Notes under the pieces: generated by a model
Databases searched by the model: none
Seen by the model: the letters and a program-made list of their open reading frames with translations, nothing else
Told to the model about the DNA's origin: nothing
IMG/VR virus record: IMGVR_UViG_3300033553_000338
Span: 1-64,000 of that record
Length of the DNA: 64,000 bases
From: a virus
Strand: one strand, 5' to 3'
Made by a program: the position numbers and the translations under genes
Shown: piece after piece, positions 27,601 through 35,954 of the stretch
Position numbering within the stretch: position 1 is the stretch's first letter
How the letters are laid out: every line of letters starts with the position of its first letter

Positions 27601-30600
27601 AATGATTGGTTTGCCAGGTGCCCTGCGGACTTTAACCTTTGCTTTGAAATGGTCAGCCCCCAAAGAAGGGATAGAAACGACTTCCCCGTTAGCAGTTTTA
27701 ATAAATGCTTGGGAAACAACTTCCTCAATAATAACTTCACCGGCTTTCAGACTAGGATCTATCACCGGATCCCCATCAATGGCCATAGTATCTTTATCAA
27801 AAGTTACAGAGCTATCAAAGGAAGTCATCTTATAACCTGCCTTTTCAATGAGTGCCCTAACCGACTCTAGTGCAGGGGTAAGATAGCTGCTCAAATTAGT
27901 GTCCTGGGACGATCTATCCAAGGCTTCCAGTAGCTTAACACTAAGCTCATAGTACACATAGGAATCCATTGGTGACGAATCCATTAAGTACAGGATGTCC
28001 AATAAACTCTCCCGGGTACGGTCTACTGCTTCTCCGGAGAATTTACTAGCATCCTCCAGTTCCTTGATGGCATCATTCAGTATTTCTTTCTCAGTACGGA
28101 TGGCATCATTCAGTTTCATTGCCTCCACAAAGGCATCCTTGTCAAACAAGGTAGACAGGAACAGGCTGTTTTTGAAAGCAGCATCAATGGCATCAGAGAT
28201 ATCAGATGCACGAACCAATCCATCCAGCTTCTTCAATAAAAGATCAACTTCCTGGTCCATCATTCCACGGAATTTAGTGTGATCATCTCCTTCCCACTTG
28301 CTGTAGGCATCCATCACAATGGTATACAGCTCTTTATATTTGGTAAGCATATCGGGCTTGATAGTAACCTTAATGTCACCCCCGGTAGCAAGCTCCTTAC
28401 CCGTCAAAGACTTTTCAAGGTCACTTAAAACCTTTCGAATCTCAACTCCCTTTTTCTTGTAGGTGTCAAAAACTTTAGAATTTAATTTAGCCTCCACGTT
28501 AGGGACAATGCCTGGTATGGTTACAATCTTCCACCCGGTAGCTTTCTTGATCAGGATCCCCTTCTGAGCCCTGGATACGGCTGTATAAAACAGCTGGGTC
28601 ATGATGTTGTTTCTCTCCACATGTTGCATGGTATTCAGGTGGGGAATATCCACAATAACCTGGTCGAATTCCTGGCTCTGTGCATCGTGTACTGACATAA
28701 CCGGGATACCAAACTCTTCAAGAGCCGCATACGCTTCCGCATCCTCCTCTTTGGTTACGGTGGTAACAATAACAATCCGATTCTTATTCTTCTTTTCATC
28801 CGCATGATCCACAGCCAAAGCACGTTTAATACGCCCTTTAACCATAGCATTCCAGTCATCAGCATCAGTTGCAATTTGAACACCAATATCCTGAGATATC
28901 CCATCAACTTTCTTAACCTCGTAAGTCAGAGTAACATCCTTTTGCTCTTCGGCCATGTTTTTAGTGGTCTCAATAGCCTCCCGGATTGTTTCGAATAATT
29001 GGGTGTTGGATAAATAACCTGTTCGCTGAGAGGACCTGATAATCGGGGTCATCTCAATACCTGAAAGCTTATCAATCCCGTTGGTCATGATGGTGTTATA
29101 GTTGTTCCCCTTCATGGTTATGCTGGATGCCTGTAAAGGATCACCCAAGCCTAAGATACGTATATCACTGCCTTCATTGTTTTTGTTGAACTCCCGAACA
29201 GCATCAGCCAACCGGCTAACTTCCGAAGCTGGAAACCGGGTAATCTCATCAATAATAATGAGGTCGCTGTTAACGATGGATTCATCTGACCCATTCAACA
29301 GCCCAATAAGGGTCTCGATATCAAGATCACCATCATCATTAGTTGGGGTTTCCTTAGGGACTATACCTGTATCCTTCAGCCCCTTTACCAAAGTCTCTGC
29401 CTGAGATTTACCAGGAGCCAACAATACAACATCTCCGGAACCTTTCATCATCTTAACTACCGCAGCGATGTAAGTTGTTTTCCCAGCTCCCCCAATTCCT
29501 CGTACATATCCCAATTCAGGGATAAAGTTCTGAGCTGAATTTTCTTTAATTTCTTTATCTGACAACCCGGCAGTATCCCCAAAATGTTGAGCCTGATCGA
29601 ATCGGCTCAGCCAGTTCAAGGTATACTTACCTTTTGTACCCAGATACTCCACACTTGGCTCCAAGGGACTTGTGAGCTTCACGGCCATTTGAATGACTGC
29701 ACGGCTCTGCTCGTATGTTGGTGAGCTAGTAAAAGTTAACCTGGCAACATCCTGTTCAAATGATTGCTGAACAGTTGCAAACGATTCACGCGACATCATC
29801 AGGTAGTAGGCGTACAGTACCCGGGTGTTTTCAGAAAGCATCCTGGACTCAAACTTACCCAGGTTGATCTTCATTTTGTCTTCCTCAGAAAGGGTCATCA
29901 GATAGATATGGAGCATTAACTCCACCTCTTTGATTGCAGCCCACTTCTCGGTGACATTATCCTGGTTCGTTCCATCAATATCCCTGAATTTAGTCAAGGC
30001 ATCCAACAGAGCTGTTTTAGTTTCCGAAATATCGCTTGCGGGAAAGATAAAGGTAGTAATCAATTCTTCCAGCATATCACCAGTGCTTTCCATCTTGGCC
30101 ATATCATTAAGATACACTCCACGGATGGACTCCCCTTTGTTTCTGTACAAAGTATTGATCAAGAAATCCAGTACATGTCCATCCAACAAGGTGTCATTGG
30201 AGTGTGCGCTGAAAGCCTTGGCCACGTATGTAAGAGATTCATTTACTTTCGACTCCAAAGTCTTGGCTTCCTCTTCTGAAGTACTTGGATCATACATCTT
30301 GTAAAGGCTATCAGTAGCATCGTCTGAGATGATCGTCTCAATCTTATTTTTGAATTCAAACTTATCCTTGTTGACAGCCTGGAATTTATGAAGTTGAGGC
30401 TCAATGCTTAAAATACTGCGTATGAACTCTTTACGGTCAGACATCACTTTTCGTATCCGTTCTAAGTTCTCCATATCCCCATCGTAACTCTCGGGACCTG
30501 CGGTATTAAGGGCAATCACTTCCTCCTTAATCTGTGAATGGATATACTTACCCCCTTTCCGGTCGTAGTCCAGATAGGCTTTCATAGCTCTCTGTGATGG

Positions 30601-33600
30601 ATCCAGATCATGATCCCAGGAGATTAATTGAATTACTGTGTTCATCGCACTCATCCGGTCACTTCCAACCGACTTAATTAGAGATTCCTTTTTCGGAGCA
30701 TCTACTGTGTCGTTGAGGTGTTTGGCCAGCTCAGTTGAGTAGAGAATATTTCCCTTCTCCTCTTCTACTTTCTTGATAAACTCAATCAGTTCATCGGAAT
30801 CGGTAATCTGCAAAGCCTCATCGTGACGTTGACGGGATGCCTCACTGATTTCATTGAATTTGAAGTTGTAGTGGGCAAAGTCTGCCACTTTAGTGATGGC
30901 TTTATCGGTAGCATCGATAGCTTCCTGAAGTCCCTCAACATCTGAGGATTTCAAAAATTCAGAGGCCTCAACAAACTCATCACTGTTAGGATCATAAATC
31001 CCATCAGGTCCTTGTGGGAGAGCATAGTTAAGACTAATCGTCCTAAGGTCAGCTAATTTACGGCCAGGCTTTTTTAAATCCCGAATTACCCTGGCAAAAG
31101 CGTCATCTAAAATTCTCTGCCCCTCTGATCCTGGTTCAATATTCTGAGTTATCTCAATGTTAGTTTTTATTTCCTGCATGCCGGCCAGGAATGCCTGTTT
31201 AATCTCTTCGCTTACCGGAGCATTTTTTAAGGATTCCAATATCCTCTTCTTATCCTCTTCCCTAAGGTCTGGGAGTTTGTCATTCAAGATCCTTAATTGC
31301 CTCTCTTCGGGGGTCATATTCTCCAGCTCGTCCACGTAGTTTGCGGAAATCTTACGGATGCTTGATTCCTTGACATCTTCTTCCTGGAAAAACTTAACCT
31401 CTTCCATCATCTCCTTACGCATGGCTTTCCATACACTGTAACTGATATAGTCTGCATCCCCCTTCTTGGAAATACGACCATCTGAATGTTTATTGGCATC
31501 CTGAAAAAGCTCAAACAATGCCTTCTCGTAGTATTCATTGGCAGACTTACCCTGAACAATGTCACGTACCTTTTCAGAGGCAGCTTCCATTTTATCCTTG
31601 ATAGTCTTAATTTTCTCCTTGAGTTCTTTCTTCGTTCCCTCTGGAGTTGACTTATCGTCCACCTGTCGCTGCAGCTCCTCAACATTGGCATCTTCCTTCA
31701 CAATGTAAGAGATGTGGTTGGCCATATCGTCCAAAGCATCTGTCATCTGCACGGTTAACTGATCTCCAAAGGCTTCCTGGGTTTTACCAGACCAGATCTC
31801 TGCCATGGCTTCCTTAATTTCCTTAGGACTCTTATCCTTAAACTCTGGAAGGTCCTCAACGGCACGTTTCATTTGCTCATCCGAATGCAGTTTAATATTC
31901 TCCCACAGGGTTTTAAAGGCATACTCATTGGAATCTGCCTGAGATACACGTAATACCTCATCGGTAGAGCTTGAATCAACTGGTCGGTACTTACCCCTTT
32001 CATCACGGGCATAGGAAAGCTTCTCACTTCCGAAGGCTCCCTTAGGTTTTTTAGCGATCATAACATCAATGATATTGCGCTCCTCAGCTGTATTTGAGGC
32101 TTTTACCATTGTTTTTATGTAATTGTCCGAAGTAATGCGGGTAACTTTTTTACCCATGTTTTGATTCAGGAGTGATTTACCAATACCACCACCGACAGAA
32201 CCCATCGCACCGGCAAATATTGCTTCTTTTGCAAATTCGCTGAAGTCATGTTCCGCAAACCTTCCGTCACCAACTTCTTTTCCTTTTCCCAAGGTGGCGT
32301 TGTACATCCATTTAAGGCCGTACTCTTCTGCAGTTTCAACAGTTTCCTCAAGCCCCTCTGACATCATAGCTCCCAGGTATGCTTTCACCCCAGTGGATCC
32401 TGCAGATTGGTAAATGTCAGAAACTTTTTCTCGCATAGAATTAAAAGTAGTAGCCATCAGGCCACCTTCCTTAGCTGCTTTTTCCGGGGTAATATTCTTA
32501 ACTCCTTGTCCCGTAAGTCTCTTTATGTGGGACTTAAACAGATTTGCTTTAATCTGCTGATCGAAAGTCTCAGGGTAAGGTTTGATAATGTTCTCGGTAA
32601 GCTTAGAGGCAAACCCGTACATCAGGGCAGAAAAAGAGGCATGCATGATTAAGGCATCCCGGTCGGATAACCCGCTTTCCTTAGCTTCCCTGGCAAAATC
32701 CTCGGTAGCCATCATACTCATCGACCCACGGCCCATAAAGGAGCTGATACTACTAACCATTTTCTTTTGGGCTGCGGAGACTGTTTTATCAGCATAGTAC
32801 GATTCGAAAGCTTTAGTAAATCTCTTTCGACCTAACTCACCTGCCAATTTGGAAGACCGTAATCCCAGTATAGACGGTACAATTTTGGTAACGGCTTGCA
32901 TACCTAGCAGCTGTGGAACGATATCTCCAATGCTGTTGGTCATGTTATTCAGGTTCCACATACTCTGCCTGGACCGTTCATCCATTTCAAAGGAGTACCG
33001 TTTCAGGTAGTTCTGAGTCATGTTCATGGAACGCATGAAAGAAGAGTCCTTGTCAGCTCCCATGGCAGATCCAATAGATTTGCCAAGCTCTGCAGTTCCG
33101 GAGATTGCTGAAGATATAAATGTTGCAATTGCAGTATAAGGAATCACTTTAGGAATCTGTCTCGCGGCTACACTGAAAAATCCCTGGTCCACCTTATTAC
33201 CATCGAGGAACCCAAAGTTTTTGGCCAGGGCTCCTGAATTGAAAATGGTCACGATATCATCAGTACTATGGATAGTCTCCCCACCATCAACACGTTGGAT
33301 GAAAGGGTTACCATCAACAGTCAGCTTAGGCATCCCTTCCTCATCCCTGGCTACTCGCCATAGGTCAGAAGTCATCATCTGCTCAAAGGTGCCCGGGGCA
33401 TCTTCAAATTTCCCGTCCTTAAGCTCTCCCATGGCCAGGGCAACTTGCTTGTTGGTCTTGGTACGTACACGCTCACCAAATAAGGTAGATGAATCCATAG
33501 AGGCAAAAGAGCCCTCAACAAGGTTCGCGATATTGATCTCTCCCAGGTACTTCTCTCTAAAGACACTCTCCAGGTAGTCCCCATCGGTGTCAGAGATAAA

Positions 33601-33939
33601 AGCCTTAGCTCCCAGAACATCATGATCAACCGTTTCCCGAACGCTGTTTATCAAGTGTAGCTTGTCGTAGAAATTGTCAAAATCCTCCTTACCTTCAAAT
33701 TTCTCTTTGATGTTGTCAATTTTCCAGTAATCTTCCCGGTTACGGAGACTGAAATCGACTCCCTGATTCTCCGTCAGATCATACGCTTGGTCGAAGCTCA
33801 TTCCTTTGAATTCGCTGGGATCGTCACTTGCACTAAATATCAGGCCCAGTAAGTCCGGGGCATTTGACTCAACTTCTATCTTTTTTCCAAGATCCACTTC
33901 CTGGGAAGAGTAATCCTTCATTGCTTCGTTATCGCCCAT
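24643..33939 (-). CDS. Giant virion-type protein containing an SF1 helicase (3098 aa)
   Basis: Residues ~1470-1800 contain a complete superfamily 1 helicase of the RecD/Pif1/Dda style: GIGGAGKTT (motif I, near residue 1480), LLAPGKSQAETL (Ia), IIIDEITRF (II, near 1560), GDPLQ (III), RSSQRTG (IV), VHDAQSQEFDQVIVD (V) and YTAVSRAQKG (VI, near 1783). All key residues are present, so it should bind and hydrolyse ATP and move on DNA. The first ~600 residues include hydrophobic and Gly/Ala-rich helices (YTAIATFISSAISG, AIFAGAMGSVGGGIGKS) that might insert into a membrane. The regions either side of the helicase are long and helical. It overlaps the previous gene by one base and directly precedes the virion polymerase gene, so both are made from one message. 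Confidence 0.82.
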   Translation of the reverse strand: MGDNEAMKDYSSQEVDLGKKIEVESNAPDLLGLIFSASDDPSEFKGMSFDQAYDLTENQGVDFSLRNREDYWKIDNIKEKFEGKEDFDNFYDKLHLINSVRETVDHDVLGAKAFISDTDGDYLESVFREKYLGEINIANLVEGSFASMDSSTLFGERVRTKTNKQVALAMGELKDGKFEDAPGTFEQMMTSDLWRVARDEEGMPKLTVDGNPFIQRVDGGETIHSTDDIVTIFNSGALAKNFGFLDGNKVDQGFFSVAARQIPKVIPYTAIATFISSAISGTAELGKSIGSAMGADKDSSFMRSMNMTQNYLKRYSFEMDERSRQSMWNLNNMTNSIGDIVPQLLGMQAVTKIVPSILGLRSSKLAGELGRKRFTKAFESYYADKTVSAAQKKMVSSISSFMGRGSMSMMATEDFAREAKESGLSDRDALIMHASFSALMYGFASKLTENIIKPYPETFDQQIKANLFKSHIKRLTGQGVKNITPEKAAKEGGLMATTFNSMREKVSDIYQSAGSTGVKAYLGAMMSEGLEETVETAEEYGLKWMYNATLGKGKEVGDGRFAEHDFSEFAKEAIFAGAMGSVGGGIGKSLLNQNMGKKVTRITSDNYIKTMVKASNTAEERNIIDVMIAKKPKGAFGSEKLSYARDERGKYRPVDSSSTDEVLRVSQADSNEYAFKTLWENIKLHSDEQMKRAVEDLPEFKDKSPKEIKEAMAEIWSGKTQEAFGDQLTVQMTDALDDMANHISYIVKEDANVEELQRQVDDKSTPEGTKKELKEKIKTIKDKMEAASEKVRDIVQGKSANEYYEKALFELFQDANKHSDGRISKKGDADYISYSVWKAMRKEMMEEVKFFQEEDVKESSIRKISANYVDELENMTPEERQLRILNDKLPDLREEDKKRILESLKNAPVSEEIKQAFLAGMQEIKTNIEITQNIEPGSEGQRILDDAFARVIRDLKKPGRKLADLRTISLNYALPQGPDGIYDPNSDEFVEASEFLKSSDVEGLQEAIDATDKAITKVADFAHYNFKFNEISEASRQRHDEALQITDSDELIEFIKKVEEEKGNILYSTELAKHLNDTVDAPKKESLIKSVGSDRMSAMNTVIQLISWDHDLDPSQRAMKAYLDYDRKGGKYIHSQIKEEVIALNTAGPESYDGDMENLERIRKVMSDRKEFIRSILSIEPQLHKFQAVNKDKFEFKNKIETIISDDATDSLYKMYDPSTSEEEAKTLESKVNESLTYVAKAFSAHSNDTLLDGHVLDFLINTLYRNKGESIRGVYLNDMAKMESTGDMLEELITTFIFPASDISETKTALLDALTKFRDIDGTNQDNVTEKWAAIKEVELMLHIYLMTLSEEDKMKINLGKFESRMLSENTRVLYAYYLMMSRESFATVQQSFEQDVARLTFTSSPTYEQSRAVIQMAVKLTSPLEPSVEYLGTKGKYTLNWLSRFDQAQHFGDTAGLSDKEIKENSAQNFIPELGYVRGIGGAGKTTYIAAVVKMMKGSGDVVLLAPGKSQAETLVKGLKDTGIVPKETPTNDDGDLDIETLIGLLNGSDESIVNSDLIIIDEITRFPASEVSRLADAVREFNKNNEGSDIRILGLGDPLQASSITMKGNNYNTIMTNGIDKLSGIEMTPIIRSSQRTGYLSNTQLFETIREAIETTKNMAEEQKDVTLTYEVKKVDGISQDIGVQIATDADDWNAMVKGRIKRALAVDHADEKKNKNRIVIVTTVTKEEDAEAYAALEEFGIPVMSVHDAQSQEFDQVIVDIPHLNTMQHVERNNIMTQLFYTAVSRAQKGILIKKATGWKIVTIPGIVPNVEAKLNSKVFDTYKKKGVEIRKVLSDLEKSLTGKELATGGDIKVTIKPDMLTKYKELYTIVMDAYSKWEGDDHTKFRGMMDQEVDLLLKKLDGLVRASDISDAIDAAFKNSLFLSTLFDKDAFVEAMKLNDAIRTEKEILNDAIKELEDASKFSGEAVDRTRESLLDILYLMDSSPMDSYVYYELSVKLLEALDRSSQDTNLSSYLTPALESVRALIEKAGYKMTSFDSSVTFDKDTMAIDGDPVIDPSLKAGEVIIEEVVSQAFIKTANGEVVSIPSLGADHFKAKVKVRRAPGKPIIEGDYLHVLNLLTEEDRSEIITKHGKKSGGIIRNEIERAMRNGNNEDAYRKWNQLQADKELRKSDLSDLEKAKIEFATRSGVDSIYFMHTKGLDNLANSAMVKMENMDPLTDLEKIFLTMYYNVIAEDANKTHLDLLLKLVEGVDEKSKNLINSLLGMTHQNNIDVFATESLITLANNISEIDFSKVKFEAEIKAHLAQLLEKFKNAGFAFIQGTKEIEADYAKSPKNYSVEKIPGTDTKEVIESMKSPIYDASGNLVKPGYVRIALPKKKDQSGGGGDTKPQGKITRTFKNDDKSARKTKLLTAASNGEILNYLWLNVDLTPNSTRKLTLADFHRLKMEATNALQESEVSFRLKKGFVAENLENEVGAAIFSKDAIEDVNNGREILYIEATVPDSVTGEYFTIVYSVMPLDGNILNMDTNYPDLNIAELYDRINGLKGSIPTEGLDITSAMKNGTSKRIVKGRFTNTGIKLGVTLSEFMRSHSPNGTKTPLTFSDDVYVLTSNIVGEDGNTVAKKGQAYLVASPNKAKTILNETIKDLVQGDWTKVSDDVLLVPVREKARSLDEIIEDYHKLTDPKYASFLASASQLNRFLRAGNNMIAELRSKEGKETKVEKMFFQIKNHKLSNGKKLFSKPKEGEWYNVDPAAFIEFLETLRSEDKQTFDEMWQWFKKIPKKGFDNEYKIKPDVKDANGTVIKKGEKYVHNLNYNRGFFGNFPMNTGSKITHEKKASIDVSTVKGLEGSGLSLDDVAVIPYDTVTAPSVVFTDSGIQRIVDSASEQITKSEKSKLMKAQKAVIMDLHTLATSSNLDMSQDSGLLNRLLGYRDQLRIGRDKVDNHVTEMDLSMERSTVLNYADAQLNRIDEEIMKEEVRLKQLAGQGKKLGTFEDLQKELKSLSKTLLSDDAMVQFFNSPKVGLSLEWILNNYAMKILGLDNAGNPAIMDAVNEQRFETAFNNLYAYNLDYALRLEKYENIILNYKKVNNICKI

Positions 33940-35804
33940 TATAAGTTTGTTAAATCTTTGAATGTTAGTAATTTACCGCTAGACCGGTTAATGTTTAATC
34001 TGCCACCTTGCTCCTTACTCTTCATGTACAGGTTTCCGGTAATTGCCTTCTTGATTGGGTAGTTGTCGTTGAGGGGAACGATGATTTTGGTTCGGAACCA
34101 TTGATCAACCTCGCTTTTCGCGTTGTATCCTGTTTTTCTGTAAAGATCTTCCAGTTCCGACTTATCTGTTACAGCACTTGCTCCTGCCTCTGTCATCAAT
34201 TTTTTATCGTCTTGACCAATCCAAGCATCATCAGTAGGAAGAAACCCTGCATAAACAATGGCAGGTTTAAAGGTTGTATCGTTCCCAAAAATTAAAAACT
34301 CTTCGGCAAGCTTTACAAGCTGGTCCTTAAATACGTTAGGGTCATATTTATCAGCATCGTCAACCATCGACTTTTTAGCCTCTTCCAGGAGCTCACCTTT
34401 TCTTTTATTGTAGTCAACAATGTCCTTACCCTCTTTAGTAATCTCAGTCATCACCTGTCCCTTTGAGTTTACAGGTACCATAGTGAGAAGTGCTTGTTCT
34501 GGTATCATTCTACTGACAATGGCATGAACGTTACCCCCAAAATCCCCTGCTGATTTACCCTGAATTCGGGCACCTTCAAACACCAGGGATGAGCTCACTT
34601 TCGAAGATCCTATAGGAGTCAGTTGATCACCATTCTTGTATGCACCTGGCTCTACCTGAGTTCCTATAAGTCCTTTAAGGTCACCTGAAGTATATGCGTG
34701 TCCTTTATCCCCCAACACATCAAGGGCTGACTCATCGGTCAACTCTCCCTCTATACTCGTGGAATGGCTCTCCTTGGCCCTTTCTGCAATTAACCCATAG
34801 ATGGATTTAGTCATCTCGCTATCCAACGCTTTTTGGAAGGCTTCTTTATCTACAAAATCAATTCCTTCAATCTTTCTCATTGCAGCATTACGCAGATGCA
34901 TTTTTGACGCGGCACTGAGTCCCAGATTTGTTCCCAGCAATCGATGAATCGCAGCCTTAAGATTCTCCGCATCAGAAGAATCCTGGGTTCCCTTGGTTTC
35001 TTCCACCAGCCTGTCCGGATCCCAACCAGCGGTAACCAGTAAACTAGCCAGATTTGTATTTCGGAGAAAATCAAACGTGGTTTCTTTTTTACCCTCAGTG
35101 GTACTTCCCACTTGTTTCAGCTGAGTGTCAATCTCATCCATCACTTTGGTCTCGCCATTGACTGCACCGGTAATCTGCTTAAGGTAAATGCCGTTCTTGC
35201 TACCCATTCCGGTATAAGGGGAATCCTTACTGGTATGGATATATTGCAGTGCCTGGGAGTTAGATATTAAGGAATACTTTCCGGTACCTTTAGCCCTGTC
35301 TTGGTTGTACTCAAAGGGAGTGATCTCCTTAAATTGTCCCGTAGCATTATCAATAGCCACCAGGTTTGAGGAAGTCAAGTCTGTAACAAATTCTTTCTCA
35401 GACCCGTTAGTTCCAACCCTTGTCTCCGCAGCATTCGCTAATTCTTTACTCACCTTCAACTCATTGGGTGCGCGGTACAGGATACTTTGAAGCTTGCTCA
35501 AAGCAGCAATACCGTCATGGGTCTCTATCCAGAACCGGTCAGTTAATGTCTTCTCCTTTATCTGATTTTGAAGTTTAAGCACCTCATCGATAACTGCGTT
35601 CCTCTCCCCCATCAAGCCATCAGCCTTTATCAATTGATCCATATCAATCTCGGGGATCTGAACTTCTTCCTGGGGGTTTAATACATCTGACAGGTCAGCA
35701 TAAGGATTATCCTTTGGAGCAACCTGATTCTCTTTCCATTTGATTGGGAGAGCTTCTTGAACGGCCCCACCTTCCTGAAATTTCTTAACACCTATGTAAT
35801 CCAT
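33939..35804 (-). CDS. Putative virion protein (621 aa), first gene of the polymerase/helicase operon
   Basis: No known domain is recognised. The N-terminus carries KKFQEGGAV, a short double-glycine motif that also occurs in several neighbouring proteins. The rest is a soluble alpha/beta protein with a long helical stretch (residues ~60-110) and a basic C-terminus (SKEQGGRLNINRSSGK). It is the first gene after the promoter motif at 35827-35837 and overlaps the helicase gene by one base, so it is made together with the helicase and the polymerase. A role in packaging or delivering them is an inference from this context. Confidence 0.6.
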   Translation of the reverse strand: MDYIGVKKFQEGGAVQEALPIKWKENQVAPKDNPYADLSDVLNPQEEVQIPEIDMDQLIKADGLMGERNAVIDEVLKLQNQIKEKTLTDRFWIETHDGIAALSKLQSILYRAPNELKVSKELANAAETRVGTNGSEKEFVTDLTSSNLVAIDNATGQFKEITPFEYNQDRAKGTGKYSLISNSQALQYIHTSKDSPYTGMGSKNGIYLKQITGAVNGETKVMDEIDTQLKQVGSTTEGKKETTFDFLRNTNLASLLVTAGWDPDRLVEETKGTQDSSDAENLKAAIHRLLGTNLGLSAASKMHLRNAAMRKIEGIDFVDKEAFQKALDSEMTKSIYGLIAERAKESHSTSIEGELTDESALDVLGDKGHAYTSGDLKGLIGTQVEPGAYKNGDQLTPIGSSKVSSSLVFEGARIQGKSAGDFGGNVHAIVSRMIPEQALLTMVPVNSKGQVMTEITKEGKDIVDYNKRKGELLEEAKKSMVDDADKYDPNVFKDQLVKLAEEFLIFGNDTTFKPAIVYAGFLPTDDAWIGQDDKKLMTEAGASAVTDKSELEDLYRKTGYNAKSEVDQWFRTKIIVPLNDNYPIKKAITGNLYMKSKEQGGRLNINRSSGKLLTFKDLTNL

Positions 35805-35826
35805 ATAAATACTGTATGTTAGAATT

Positions 35827-35837
35827 AAATATACGAA
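35827..35837 (-). promoter_or_regulatory. Late promoter motif TTCGTATATTT
   Basis: A one-base variant of the motif, 22 nt upstream of the ATG at 35804 and downstream of the terminator at 35888-35926. It would drive the 621-residue, helicase and RNA polymerase genes. Confidence 0.6.
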
Positions 35838-35887
35838 TTTTATACAGGTTTACCAAGTCATTTATAACTGAAAACGTTATACCAGGT

Positions 35888-35926
35888 AAAAATAGAAGAG
35901 GTCATACCGCGAACGATATAACCTCT
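35888..35926 (-). terminator. Rho-independent terminator after the muramidase gene
   Basis: On the minus strand AGAGGTTATA pairs with TATGACCTCT (one wobble) around a ten-base loop, then TCTATTTTTA follows. It lies 28 nt beyond the stop of the 1313-residue gene. Confidence 0.8.
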
Positions 35927-35954
35927 CAAATTATAGTCTGTAAATAGCTTTCAG

